Positions 1 to 14,420 of a stretch of 64,000 bases of DNA are shown one piece after another. The position numbers were made by a program, and so were the translations under genes. The DNA lies in NCBI RefSeq assembly GCF_040581485.1, contig NC_090132.1:10179001-10243000 (forward strand), read 5' to 3'. Each line of letters begins with the position of its first letter. Within the stretch, counting starts at the first letter, position 1. The notes under the pieces are model-generated. The model did not search any database, was not told the origin of the DNA, and worked only from the letters and a program-made list of their open reading frames with translations. The DNA is from Linepithema humile. Lineage: Eukaryota > Arthropoda > Insecta > Hymenoptera > Formicidae.

Positions 1-229
1 TTCCAATGTCTCGTCGTTGCAATCAATTGACTCTGTCAATGCTCCGGACATACATATGGCACTAATTATCGTTTACGATACAACCGGTCAATTCATACGG
101 CGCGATGCACTTTCAATGCGAAAAACAACGATTCAACAATATCAATCATTACAAACGCGAAACAATGCTATCCACAGAAACATTTGACATCGTGACAATA
201 TCTGATGAAACAGTATCGTAAAAAATACA

Positions 230-3200
230 AAACGTGAATATCATAGGCAGAACTAATTGTCATCACTTGCTTTCATCATTGACGATGCATTCGACAATCT
301 CGACGCGCAATTAGACAAATCTCAAATAAATAATAACAGTGATTGTCCGCAACTTCGCTCCACACTCTCGTTTTATGAGATACGTTTAACTTGAAAGACG
401 GAGACGGTCATACTCGAAAGTTCAAAGACATGTTGAGATAGGTTAAGTTAGGTTAGGTTATGTTGCGCATTGACTTCTGACCTTCGATTTCTTATTGCAC
501 AATTCGACACTCGACACTCGACACTCCCGTCATTAACAAGATATGTCTAAGATTGATTTTGCGAATATCGAACGAGCGATAATCACGACGCCTGTACGCT
601 CTAATTAACACTACACTGCCGGCTATTGATCGGTGCAACACTTCCGAGATGCGTATAAAAATTTCAAAAGCGGAAGCAACTTCATACCGATGCTCGATGA
701 TTCAATGCTCAATGTTCAAGCTTGATTTTGCGGATGCCGAAAGAATGCTAATCATAACCGTGCTCGCTACTTAATACTCCACGGCGGCTGCCCGTCTCGC
801 TGAATTCAATATTCTCGACCTTTATTTACGTAAAACTTACTTCGAACAAAAAAAAACTTGCGTGAAACAGGACGACGGTTTCTCGTGGCCGATACTTTCG
901 CCATCGTTCATGAACTAATGACCATTAGATAGGCAACTGTATTCTGGTGATAAAGTGTTTGAAAATTTGAAAATGGGGCAATTTCGTACCAACGCTCAAA
1001 GATAATAGGGAAATTCGTCCGACGCAACGAACACAATTGACTTTACAACTATCGAATAATCACAATTATGTAAGAAAAGGTAATTTCGCAACGATAATTG
1101 AAAATGCGATAAGCAACATATCTAATACGTATATCTAATACGACGCGAATATTTCATGTTATTCACTTACATCAAATTACACGTTAATTTTACACGCTCG
1201 TTTTATGTAAAGCGATATATATAATACCGCAATACTACAATACTGGCACGGTATCTCGCGGTACGACGAACAAAAGTTTTCCGCTCGAGAACGCCGAACG
1301 TTTTACCTTGTTTTACTCGAAAGCATCGTGAGGTAAACAAAACAAAGCGCTTGTGCGCCGCACACCGTGATCGCGTGGTAGGGATTTCTAGGAAAGGCGC
1401 GTCGCGAAGTCCTCCGGTCAAATATTCAACGCGTATACGGCAACACAATGCGTCGCTGTGGAGATAATATTACGAATATGAAGGAATTAATTTGTATTAC
1501 ACATATTTATATCGATACTCGCGCGACACTCCTGTTTTCGACGACGCACTGCAAAACGCAACGATATATTCTGAAGTATACGTCCTTTCGTGACGTCATA
1601 TCGCGTTATCCGATTGGTCGGTGCACAAGGTACATTTTTATGTTATATACATGGGAATTTTCAGTCGGGTGATTTATGGTTATTACACAAAGGTTGTAAT
1701 ATCACAATATGAAAATTGTGAGGACAATCTATTTTCATTTTATAATATCGCAAACCATATTCTGTCTACGACCATGATGTTATATTTTGTTAGGATACAG
1801 ACTACATTGAAGAATAATGTGTAACGATAATGCAATAGCAATAATGTATAATACAGAATAATATATGCAGCATTTACATTATACATGACGGAAGTAACAT
1901 TTCAGTAGTCAGAAAATATTTCAAAAGACATTTGAATGCTATGTAAAAACATTAAATTCGTTATATATTATTTGCATGAATCATATACATTTTATGGTTG
2001 TGTACTTCATTATATATTTTGTACCGCTAATATAACACAATGCGTGGAATTATAATTAATCACATTTTTCGGTATTCGCCAGTTACATTTTTTCTAAATT
2101 ATTAGAATAATGTATTTATTATCTATTTAAGGTAAATTTTCAAGGTTTTAATAATTCGATTATCGCAATCTTATTTGTTCACGCATCGCAAAGTGCAGTT
2201 ACACATTTAGCATCGTTCACTTCATTGAACAACCGTGGGGGTATCGGACGCAAGTGAGCATCGTCCTGCGTTTTTACATGTTTTTCTCGTTTAAAGTGAA
2301 TTCTACATCCAACAAAGGGTAAGGGTGTCGAGTCTAACAAAAAGCAATTGTTATGAAATGATAATTTAGCCGGTACAATTGCGATTAGCCGTTTTTCGAT
2401 AGTTGTAAAATCAAGTCGGGTCGTGTTCGTCGCGTCGGACATTTTCCTATCATCTTTGAGCGTCGGTACGAAGTTGTCCCGTTTTCAAATTTTCAACTAT
2501 TTTACCACCAGAACGCAGTTGCGCATCTAATGTTCATTAGTTCATAGAATGATGACGAAAGTATCGGACACAGAAGAGCATCGTCCTATTTCATCCGCGT
2601 TTTTCTTTGTCGAAGTAAATTCTGCGTGTAAATAAACGTCGGGAATATTAAATTCAACGACAGATAGTTACCGTGAAGCGTTAATTAGCATGTACGGTTA
2701 CGATCAACATTTTTTCGGCAAAATCAAGCTCGTCGAACATTGTGTCGAACATTGAACATTGAATTATCGAGCATCGGTACGACGTTGAAATTTTATACGC
2801 GTCTCGGAAGTCGCACTGAGCAGTTGGCAAGTTTGCAGTCGACAGTGCAGTGTTAATTAGAGCATGCAGTCGTCGTGATTATCGGTCTTTCGATATTCGG
2901 AAAACCAATCTTAGATGGTATCTTGGTGATGACGGGAGTATCGAATGTCGAGTTGTGTAACAAACATTGTGAGGAGCAAGTCGGCGCGTAACCTAACCTA
3001 ACCTAACCTAACCTAATCCTTAATCTTTCAGTTGTCTTGACTGAATTTTTAAATGTAATATAAAATTGTTTCAGTCTTAAAAATTAAACGTATCTCGAAC
3101 GAAGTATTGCGCAAAGTTACGATCAATGATCATTATTTATTTATCGTAATAAATTCATGTCGGGAGTGTCGTGTGTATTGTCAGTCGACGTGATAGTAAA

Positions 3201-3230
3201 GGCAAGTGATATTACTTCGGACGTTACCGA
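230..3230. repeat. Large imperfect inverted repeat, arms about 0.85 kb
   Basis: The left arm (about 230-1075) reappears inverted at about 2375-3230, roughly 80% alike with small indels. Examples: TTTGAGCGTCGGTACGAAGT (2455 on) against the complement near 990, and GTGTTAATTAGAGCATGCAG (2850 on) against the complement near 600. The 1.3-kb centre has no recognisable transposase. A module with GTATCGGAC and GAGCATCGTCC is repeated directly at about 2240 and 2560. This is most likely a non-autonomous foldback element or an inverted pair of one element. No target duplication was identified, and the left end may be outside the window. Confidence 0.75.
2989..3015. repeat. Interstitial telomere-like (TAACC)5 tract
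   Basis: Five perfect TAACC units, the insect TTAGG telomere repeat in reverse. A shorter mirrored tract (GGTTAAGTTAGGTTAGGTTA) is at about 438-459 in the opposite arm of the inverted repeat. Confidence 0.85.
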
Positions 3231-3394
3231 ATTCGTTAATAGACAGAATTACGTCGTACTTGAAACAAAAAGTTCGGAGTCGTCATATATTTCGCGTTGA
3301 AAGTGTGTTGCGTTTGTTCGGGAGTGCCGTGTGAAGTGATTAGTCGTAGTGTAAGTGATAATTGGCGTCTTACAAGTGTGTGTTCGGAGCAACG

Positions 3395-3505
3395 GCAAAG
3401 TCAACGGATTGCAACGCAGAGTCAACGGATTACGGTGAAGTCAAAGAATTATAACGGTGAGGTCAACGAATCACAACGGGGGAGTCAACGGATTGTAACG
3501 ACGCG
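3395..3505. repeat. Imperfect tandem repeat, unit about 20 bp
   Basis: Five diverged copies of AGTCAACGGATTGTAACG, spaced 18-25 bp. Short, no clear function; adjacent to the large inverted repeat. Confidence 0.6.
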
Positions 3506-6500
3506 ACATCGGTTGGTAAATTTTTATATTATATGATTAAATGTTTATTTATGATATATTGACAATAATTATAATGATTGAAGCTTAACTTTTAATCTAT
3601 ATTTATAAATTACATAAACAAAAATTATTCTGCCTCGTTGCATTGTGTAATGCATTGAATTTATTATTTTGCTCGAAAAGAAGACTTATATTTAAATGAA
3701 TTAAATAAGATTATGAAGTTTCCTCATTTTAAAAAGTGAAAAACATTGAAAATTTTTAGTTGCATAAATTTAATTTTCCTAAGTATCATAAAAAAATTTT
3801 ACAAAATCGATTTATGTTTAGCAATCTAATCAAAAATCAACATCACTTTTAAATCACCATAAAGTTTTCATTGTCAATAACGGTCGTTGGAAAAATATTT
3901 TTATAATTTAAAAATGATATCAAATATTATCAGTAACTTTTAAAACTTTCTATAGAAATTACAATAGAATATTGAAAAGAGCAGAAAGGAAGAAGGAATG
4001 AGAAAACGTAATACTATGTCCCAAAATTTTTTGTGCTGCTATAACGTTTCATTCGTATTATATTAAATAACTCGACGATGCCGCTGATTTCGCAAATGGA
4101 AATTCTCGTATCACGTATGAGATGAAAACAAGAATCGGTCGGAACAACGCTGAACGCGGTACACGTACACGTAGGCGAATATCCGTATCGTTAGAATTCT
4201 AGTTTGCGACAAGAGACACTTCCGACGTCGCGATGTCTCGTGCGCGAGCAAACTCAAACTTTGTGGATTCGCTTCGCTCGAAAGTACTTACACCGTCGCT
4301 ACGGATATTTGTATTGCTGCCGTCCTGTCCTGAGTGCTCAAGAGCTACCGCGACAATATTTCGTGCCAACATAAGCATCTTCGAAAATTCGCCTCGCCGT
4401 GTATAATATTGTTACGGAATCTTCGCGTCAGAGTAGTCCTATCTTTGCGACGAAAGCCATTTCCGTGTCGGTTCGCCCGACTGCACCCATCTTAAAAAAT
4501 TTATCTTCTCGTAAAATATTATAAATCGAATGAGCTAACTAGGCCGTGATGTAAAAATGGAAGTTGATACAAAATTATAAAATGCAATTTTTGCACCAAT
4601 ATAAGTTACTTGTTCTAATCACATGTAAGATAAATATTGTGGCAAAATTTGTTTAACGAAAAGCTTTGCATTTAATTTGATTCGTTGAAAAGTAATGAAA
4701 GCAAAACTATTTTCTACAAACATTTAGTAATTGTTAAATTAATAGAATACGAATATTGATCTTATTCACATTTAACATATATGTATATCAATGATATACA
4801 CATCATATAATTTCGAGTCAGAGATGGAAGTTTATTCGCGTTACAGATTCTTGTTATAACTTTGAATATCACGTGTCACCACAATTCCAACTTGCAACCA
4901 TCCATTTCTATATTATGTTAATAATATCATCTTTGAATATACATATGGTTCTAGTGATATTATCATCAATACTGACACATCATATTTATATTTCATTCTA
5001 AAAATGCTAGATGCATTTGTTGCTAAATTTAAAATATTTCAAATTTTGTGGATTTTTATGTGTGTGGAAGTTTTTTATGATAATCAAATGTTGAAATTTC
5101 TGCATTTTTCGGAATTTAAGAAATTCCTACTTGAAAAAATAATTGAAATAAAAAGTCTTGTTATATATTGAACGAATATTCGTTTCACTGGGTTTCTATA
5201 TGTTTATGACAAAAAACATTTCGCTGACTCAAGTTAGAAGTTCTATTAATGGAGCAGTGTTAAAGACGCCACAACCACAACTAAAATTCCGTGTTTCACG
5301 TGGCCTCATTTATGATGGGAACCGGTTAGTGAGTTTACAGTGACAATTTTCGGGACGTGATATTTTTATTTTCGAACTGCTATATAAACTTCCGAAAGAG
5401 TTTTCGGAAAATTTTCCGCGATATTTTTTGCACGATACGTGTACCACGTGTATAACCACGCTACAAGCGTGAAAATAACGAATGAGAGAACTATTCAATT
5501 TCTGTTTGTGCAAGAAATACCACAAAAATATTATTTGATTTTTTTATTTACACGCTTGGATGCTATTTCTCCTTGTTTGAATAATTGCCAATGTAAAATA
5601 CAAAAATAGCGTGTAAATCGTGTATACATTAAATGTACCAAGTCCTTCTGTAAGTTATAAAAAAATTTTGTCGATTACTTATATAATTATTAGCAAATTA
5701 AAGCATATCGCATTTAACAATATTTGCATGAAGACTTTATGATTGCACAAAAATATTGACGGAAAGAATTATTTATACATTCATCTTATTTATTTCGCTT
5801 TAAAGTTTTAAATTTAAAAACTTACGCATATTTATAAAACTAGTTATTTCAAACCCAATATCGATGAAAAAGTCGTCAGAACGTGAAAAATATTAAATGA
5901 GTCATTTATCATAGTATTAATCAGTTCTAACGATAAGCTGTTATTGTAAAAATAAGTATTTTGCCGACTATAGAAGAAGAAAAACCACTTATTTGGTTAA
6001 ACAGTAAAGTTGCGATTTGCATTTTACATGCTAATGAAGGATCATTAATCTTCCGCGCACAGACAGCGTAGAAAAACGTAAATTGCGCTTTTCGTCGCTT
6101 AATGTTTATTAATTAAAAATGTCTGCGCGTACAAACTGATTCATATACGATAGCAAAAGAACGCAATCTGTAGGAGTCGATTTAATAATGATTTCATTCG
6201 CGCAGAATATTTAACTAGGCGTACACTCATGGGATTTGCTCTCTGAAAAGCGCTCTCGATTGCAGAAGTGTCTGGTAAACGCATAATTGCAGTTAACTTT
6301 CTCGTGGGATTTTCGAGTTTTACCTTAAATTACATTTGACCGGGAAACGGTACGGAACGTTCCCTCTCTAGTTGTCAGATATGTAAAGTAAATGAAAATG
6401 AGAGATATAGGTACTCTTTCTGAATGTGCACGCTCGCTGTTTGAAAGGAAAGAAAAAAAGATCAAAACATGTTCCCTGTTCATCGAAATCACAGAGAAAC

Positions 6501-7450
6501 AGTTCCGGATATTTTTTTCTCTGAAGACGATTCTCAATACTAAAATGCTCGAGTGGACATCTAGCTTAACAGCTCAGATTTGCTATGTAAACAACCGATT
6601 AAAGTCGTATTTCATGCGCTATGATCCTTTCGATCAGAGAAAACTATATATAAAAAAATTCTCTCTTTTTATTCTTTCTTTCCACTATGTTTCCGTCTTG
6701 TGTTAATTATAATGGTAATTAGATTTGCGTGTTAGGTCTTCGTTTCTCTTCTGTTATATGTACCATTTCTACATAATGTTTAAGTCATATCTTTGTACAT
6801 TCTTTACGTGACGCTTAAATGGACTTTTTTCACGTAGATCTAACTAATGCTGTACAACTGATCACAACTGCGTAAATTTTTTTTCTTATCTCCATGTTTC
6901 GCTGTTGCACATGTTAGAAAAGAGTGAGCGAGTGTTTAGAAATAAATTGCTCAAATAAGAGAAAAGAGACAATAAGTAGAAAATTTAATGAAATTTCAAT
7001 ACAATGTAAATTGATCGATTTTATAAACCAGGATGTATACATCGTCAAGGAAATTATGAATTTCTAAAAGAATTCATCAAGATTCTGAACGCGATAAAGG
7101 TCGGATATCCTGTATATTACATCTACGAATATCTGATCCGAAGAAAAATACACCGATAAATCACGTTAACGAGCATTATATATAATGTGTTTACTACATG
7201 ATTTTTAAATTATGATATATCATGCAAGATCTACTTGCGAATAAGAATCGTGGTTTCGTATCTCGTGCCATATTTTTACGAAAGTAGTCGCTATAAATAG
7301 AACACAACCGTGAGCTATGATCCGCATTAGGTTTCGCTACGCATTTTATAATACAGTAAAACAGTACTACACTAATACAGTAAATAATGGATTAATTTCG
7401 ACCGATATCTTGATACGATACTGCGAAAAGATATAACATCATAACGAAAT
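3506..7450. other. Intergenic, no gene recognised
   Basis: AT-rich DNA with a somewhat GC-richer island at about 4080-4500. Open frames are short and without family resemblance. Confidence 0.5.
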
Positions 7451-8480
7451 TATCAGAAGTGCCTTTCTACTCACTTCGTCTTCCCGCATTGAAAGCCGAA
7501 CGAGAGGAACGAGATCCGTTTCATGTGTATATAATAACACCCGACGCTATCGTAGGCGCGATGCGGTTCTCCGTGGTAAACACGAAAACAACACGGGGCA
7601 ACACACCTTCAGGGCCGTATCGCACGTGGTTTGATTCGCGCGAACGTTCACTATTATCAATAGGAAGGCCGTTGCCGTCGCCGTCATTCAGCGGCGTCCT
7701 TGCGGGAGGAGCAGACGGCGACGCCGAAAAACGCTGGTGCGAACCGGCGGACGCCTCCGGAAAATCGGTACTACGAGCAGACGCCACGAGCACGCGCCTT
7801 TCGTCGATTAGTCGTTCGGGAAGAGCACCGGCGCGGTAACGGCAGGCACGTGCAATACGGGAGCGCGGCGACGGCGGCGGCGCCAACGGTTGCAACGCGA
7901 CGCGCCGCGACGCTCCAGCAGCAGAAGAGACAATGACTCTTTCTCGTAGATTACAGATACGAACGCGGTCGAGTCCCTCACGTACTCGCTTGAAAACACG
8001 GCCGTGCGTCCGCCGATTCATGCTGCTACTCGCACGCGAGATATGATGGAATGAAGGGAGGGCATATCGTTGGGTGGGGAAGACGCGATTCTGGCGGGGC
8101 GAGGAGCGGTCGCAAAACCTGCGGTAGGGGCAGACTGACGGACGGGTGACAGAGAGAGAGAGAGAGAATGAGAGAGTGAGAGCGATGACGATGAGAGAAG
8201 CGTAGCAGGAACAAAAGTTCCGACGCGTCGCACTACGCCGTAAAAATATTTCCGTGTTTTTGGTGTGTGTCGTCGTCGCAACACGCCAAGACGACTATTA
8301 CTGGAGCGAAGCGGCAGCGGCGTCTGCCTCTTCGCAGCCTTTGCTCTCCGCACTCGTTTGTCTCTTTTTGTACACTTACGGGCGCGGAGTCGAACGCGAG
8401 GAGTGCGTAAATGGCGGAAGACGACGGGGTGGGCGGTGCACGAAGGGCGGCGGGAATGGAAATGCTAACCTTTGAACGAT
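7450..8480. promoter_or_regulatory. GC/CpG-rich block with GA repeat
   Basis: A sharp rise in GC and CpG, with overlapping open frames on both strands of low complexity (a base-composition effect), and a (GA)n run at about 8150-8190 of the kind bound by GAGA factor. It could be the promoter or 5' non-coding exon of a gene outside the window. No coding exon is supported. Confidence 0.35.
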
Positions 8481-11400
8481 AGAAGTATTTTGCGTATCGC
8501 TCGTTTGATATTTCTTCTCTTTAAATGAACTCTGGTCATTCAAATATTATACTGTTTCTTAAACATTGTTACACAGTTCTTTTTATTCGCTTCAATTAAA
8601 ATTTAAAACAGTTTTTTTTTATGTATTGAACGCTTTGCAAGTGTTTTTAGAGCATTTTTTTAAACAAAAAAGATTTAATATTGCGAGAACAATTAATATC
8701 ACTTTGCTATAAAACGATTTCGTTTTTCTAAATAGTATGATTTGGAATGAAAAATGTTATACACTTTTATAGCTAAACATGTCGACTGATCAATGGAAGT
8801 GTCACCGAAAATGCCTTTGTGACACCAAACAAAAATTTAAACATAAACATGCGTGCTGAAAAATCGTAGAACTTTCGAAATATATATTCACGATCCCATA
8901 TTAATGACATTATTATACGCTGAGTGCACCTTCAGAACAAAAATGACTTTCGAATAACGACAAAAAAAACTAGTCTCTTAATGCATCTGTCCATCGTTAC
9001 AGTTATTCATATGAATAAATAGGTGTTGAAGCGACGAAAGAAAGCAAGAATGTGAATAGCAATAGAAGCAACTTATAAGCATGCTATTAACATCGCGTTG
9101 TTAGTTGACAACAGCATTGTCAGAGTTTAACAATATCAATGCCTCGGTCTTAAAGCCGTGTATATTCAGAGACCGTACCTTTGACGGTAAACGCATGCAC
9201 TTAGCCTCGAAACTTGTTAATAGGTATATATTGATTTGATGCGATCGATTCGAGCGCGTCATGCAATGTGTAATTAAGGAGCGTGTATTGAATCCACCCA
9301 GAGCTTGTCGAATCTCAAGAGTTACTAATAGAATATATATCTCTTGTTTCGCACGACTTAAGCTGCGGAATCATATTTGTGGGCTTACGAATGCGAACGC
9401 CACATAATTCCGCGTTGCATAACGCAGGGATTAGAAGCGGACAGTTTCATTCAGTGCAAAACGTGCATTGTCCGTCTTGTATCTTCCCGAGTTGTAAATC
9501 ACTCTGCATACTATATACAATGTTTTTATCGCGCATGCCACTGTCGAGATAATGGCTTACTGAGGTCGTTAATTTACTCTATACTTATCAGATCACGCTG
9601 CGCGAAGAATATATACAGCTACTTATCATTCTAAATTACATGAGTTATTTATTTTGATGGTTGCGTAAGTGCAATCTCGAAAATTTCACTCGAATCACAT
9701 TAGTAAAGATTTTTTTCTCAAAATTTCGTGTTGCATCTGTAAAATAAGTAGCATAATTTATTTATAACTTCGAAAGAAGTTCTAAAAATAATGTAAAGAA
9801 AAATTTTGATTTTTTTTCTCAAACAACAACTAAAGAAGCTAGATAGACGCGTTTTATATTCATTATTTGCAGCACTTGTAATACCAAATAATAATATAGA
9901 TATTAGCATTATGCTAACTGATTTCTTTCGATCTTTAACCTATTCGATCCTTAACCCATTCGTAATGCTACACATAATCGACTTGTTATCAAGGAAAGCG
10001 CAAAATCGTATAATAATGTGAAATATGTAAAGTTATGCGTTAAAAGGTACACAAGCCATTATGTTATACATTATATGCAGTTTTACAAATCTTGCGATTA
10101 TTAAAGCGCAATACGAGTGAAAAGAGGCGAGAAAAACGCGGGCTGACGATCGACGGCGAATATCCGCGTTTTTTCATCGCGAATTTAACGCTAAATACGC
10201 AGTGACAATGCATCCCGAATACTTTCAGGACAATTCTGATTTTTGAACGGGACGTTCTGCGTCCCGTCCCAATCAATACTGTTGCAAGCAGCATGCCGCT
10301 AAAAGCATTTAAAAATGTGCCACTTCAGCACATGTTTCAAAGTTTTGCTTTACATCGTCATGGTAAATACAGAGAGAAAAAGCAGAAATTTTATTTTAAA
10401 AAAAGGGATTAATCATAGGATTGTCATTCAATACCGAAAAATGTCGTCGTTAAATGCGACTCTCTGATTCTGGTGATATATGAGCAATAAAACGCGATCT
10501 TCATATAAGCACACAGAAGTCAGGAACTGTTAAATTATAGTACGGTTGTAAACCGTCCGTTACCAAGATGATGTTAAAGTATGAAATAAAAATCGCGATG
10601 TACAGTCGATGGAAGATTCGTGGTCGCGATTCTATTTACATTACTCAGATTTCTCATCTAACGTTTGAAGTTTCGAATATCTCTATCCAGATAATACCTA
10701 GAGCTATGATTTGCATCATGCACATTTTACAATAGACACTAGAAATTGCCAATGACATTAACACGCGTGAGAAAAATACGCCTGCTTTTGTTTTAGCACA
10801 GTCAAATTTATGTACAGATTAAATAAAGAATTCAGGTTTAGAGTCGTCATTGTGGGAAAAAAACTTTTTAATATTTATCATTATTGAGTGGAGGTGAAGG
10901 CACTTCATTCACATCATAGTTTAAAGCCACGGCAAGTTTAAGCTCGCTATTGTCTATTCATAATATGGCCAGCCGCAGGTGGCAGGCCATTTTACTGTAT
11001 CTGGGAAGCAGAGGGAAGTAAATCCAACTGAGAAACTTCCAAGCACAATTATTTAAAAACATAATGCAATGAATCCAGTTTGCTCTTAATCGGATTCTCT
11101 TCCACTTTTCCTTCTCTCATGCTTTTCTTTCTTTCATCTCTATTGTAATGATTGAATGTTTACGATCGCTGTTATTTCACGACCACTTATCTAGTTTGGA
11201 GATAAGGTGTTGTCGCTCGCGATCAATCATGCTGGAAAGATCCCGAAGTCTTTTGAATAACAGATTAACGAAAGATGACAATGAAGATGACAATAAAGTG
11301 AATTGGCGATTAACCCGAAGCGTTATTTTACAAATTCGAACAATTATACAGATCTCCATCTCTAATCGCAATTTATCTTTGCACTCGCGCTTTGTTTCTT

Positions 11401-12580
11401 TTGTGAAAATAATTTTTCCGACTTACACATATTCCCCTGCCGCTCATATACAGATTTATGACCAAGTGCGTCGTTAAGTCAACGCGAGGCTATGTGGGGT
11501 AGAGGTACGGCAATCTTACGCGATACCGCGCAAAAGCATCGCACCATGCCTTCCCGTCGATTGATCCTTCGTAGAACGCGTAATATTCCACTTACCATTA
11601 CTCGACTTCTCTTTTACGATATTATTTATGATACGTATCTCTCATTTATATTATACAGTGTGCTTATACTATAAAGTGTATAACGACGTCAATTACTTTT
11701 CCTGCGCAATGACGTTACATTTAATAGCAACTATAACGCCGCGATCGGATAAGTGTGTGATAAGACGCGAGGTGGGCATCGGATATGCCTTAAATGTTTA
11801 CTAGACGAATTTTTGGGGAAGGGGACACGTCACGCCTAGATGCCCGCGGCTATTTGTAGCAGAAAACTACGGAATGCTGCGCAATAACGCGGCTTCACAC
11901 GTGTCACACTCAAACAACTCTCACTCACTTAGGACTCGATAAGAAACAACGCCTATCGAACGCTAGTCATGAGTCAGTGATGATCGTTACGTACTCTCCT
12001 TATTAGGAATTGTCGCGATGCGTATCGATAGCGTGTGTCGTTTATTGGGAAAAGACTCGTCTAATAAAAATCCATTTTGCCGACACCTAATTCACATTGA
12101 GACTGCGATCTCTTTACGAATCGATCTTATCGGTCAAAAGTCGTGTTTGTAAACACGCTGCGAGCACATCCCCACGTTTCCCGCATGAAGGGCGTCGGGA
12201 CGCGACGCGTCATCCGCGTACACAAACTTAATTGCGTCGCACATCTCATGGGAGCCAGGCACCTTCGATCATCCTATCGTCGTACACACTCCTACACCAT
12301 CTTTGGATGGTGGTTTAAGGAATTGGCTGTAACGGGGAGAAAGAAAGCGCAATATGGAGCAAAGGGAGGAAGAGGGGAGAGGAAAAGAGATGGAGACAGG
12401 AGAGGGCGGATCTCGCACACGAGACGCTTCGGTTTTTAATCCCACCGCAAAATTATTAGTAAATGCGCGCGATTGTCTCACTCTTTCTTTGGCTTACGTT
12501 GACATTGACATAATTCTCACGTTACAATAAATCAACATAGTTGTAAGTGCAGCGAGTAAGGTAAGGTAAACAAAGTGGAG
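8480..12580. other. Intergenic, no gene recognised
   Basis: Mostly AT-rich with small GC-richer patches near 9100-9560 and 11470-12440. No exon with family motifs was seen. Confidence 0.45.
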
Positions 12581-14420
12581 TAAAGTCAGTCAGACAGTCA
12601 CACACAGTTGGCGGTAGATACGCGGTGAGAGCACCAACCTTTAGACTCCTTACGGCGCATTTAGCGGCGAACGTAGGTGTCGGATTCTCGCTAGGCGTTT
12701 GCGTGACACGTTAACTTCACGTCGGGACACACTCGTGAAACACTCTGAATTACAGACGGCCGTCGAGGGACGTCGCGCATATATACGGAGAGAATGATGG
12801 GCCTCGGTGAGCGGCGAAAACCAACGGCGTCCCACGTGAATCGGGCCTCGCGTCACTCTCGCGCTTTTTCCGTCGATCGGTCTTCTCGCCCAATCGCGCG
12901 AGCACCCTGCGCCGGCGGCGAACGATCAAAACAGAGGAAGGAGGGCGCGCCGCGACGCGACGCGACGCGGCGGTAAAAGGGGTTGGTGGGGAGCTGAGAG
13001 GTCGGCAGGCATTGAGCGGGCGCGATGGAGCGCGAGCGAGCGAGCAAGCAAGCGAGCAAACGAGAAAAAGAGAGAGAAAGAGGGCGGCAGACAGCCGGGA
13101 GAAGGGGGAGGAGAGTGAGAGCGAGAGCGAGAAAGAGACAGAGAGAAACGGCCGTGTCTTGTATTGCGTAGTAAGCGCTTGAATGGATTACGTCACGCGC
13201 CCGAAGCCAACCAGAGGGTAGAAACGCGTTGTAAATGCCGCGTTCTACCCGATGGCGGGCGTCCTCTCGTGCATCGCCACGCCATGCCACGCGACACGTA
13301 CAATACAATATGAATAAACTGCGGCGGGATACGAGATGCGACGCGACACGTCGTAAGTTCGTCCGCGTTTAAGGGGCGAACGCTGCTCCTTTCTCCGTCG
13401 GTTGCGGCGCGTCGCGCGATACAACGCGCGATCGATCCACCGCTCGTATGTTATGTTGCACGAGTGTTCCGGTTTGCCCCCGTTTTCGCGGAGCGAAGAC
13501 GCACATGCTCCCGTCGCTCTTCCGGTGCTCGGTGCCCACGTGCGTTCACACGAGTCTCGAACGCGTCTCGAAACGCGCACCGACGACGTTTCCTCACGTT
13601 CTTCTTCTACCTCATTCGCTCCGCTTTCCCCTCCCGCTCTTCCTGTCTCATCCCTCTCTCACTGACGCGCTAATGCGCGTACATAAATACTTCTGCCTCT
13701 CGTACATATTTATATATTTCGCCATTTCTCTCCTCTGGTCTTTTCACTCGCCCGTCCCTTCGTCCGTTGTCTAATCAGCATCATCGGGAATCTCATTCCG
13801 ACGGCTACATTCCGACGCTGCTGCAACGAGACGCGCGAGTGTTTGCCTAGCGTAGCATTCATTCACTCGCTCGTTTCTTCATCCGCTCACTTACTCACTC
13901 GCTCATCCGTTCGGCTTTTGTTTTAACGCAAGATGTACCGTGCAAGTCACGCGACTCGCGAAGAAACGCGCAATATCACGTGGACAAGCATACCCTTCGC
14001 AACGGGATCGCTCACCTCATAAGTATCCGTTGCAGCGTGCGCACGTGAATCATGCGTACCGATGATCGTGTAGCAATAGTTCGCGACGGCGAGGGCGGAG
14101 GCTACGATCGGCATATCACTTGTCTCTGCTTCTTCCGAGAACATATACACACATAACATACACACTGACTCCTGTTTGTACGCGAGTAAATTCTCTGCCC
14201 TCGAACACGGCGCGCGCGCACGACTCGCTTCTACCGAGTAAGCAGCACGATATAACGTATACACCGACCAACGAGTCAGCTGCTACTGATCGAATCGCGA
14301 TTATACACACCAACGTCCGAACGCGGCCGCGAACGCAGCGGTTCTGTGAGAGCATCGTAGTGCGTGCGAGAACGCGATCCGAGCGCCAGCGTACAGCTTC
14401 TACGGAGAATCACCTCCAGT
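12580..14420. promoter_or_regulatory. Second GC/CpG-rich block, possible promoter region
   Basis: High GC and CpG with GAGAGA and GAGCGAGCGAG runs (about 13020-13150) and CACTCGCTC-type runs (about 13630-13910). A TCAGTCAGACAGT initiator-like site lies at about 12587. Open frames here are arginine/serine-rich on both strands and look compositional. Probably the regulatory region or untranslated first exon of a neighbouring gene. Confidence 0.35.

Noticed and set aside
7521..8475. Several overlapping open frames of 60-166 codons on both strands
   Set aside because: All are Arg/Ser/Ala-rich and overlap one another, as expected from GC-rich low-complexity DNA. No motif supports translation.
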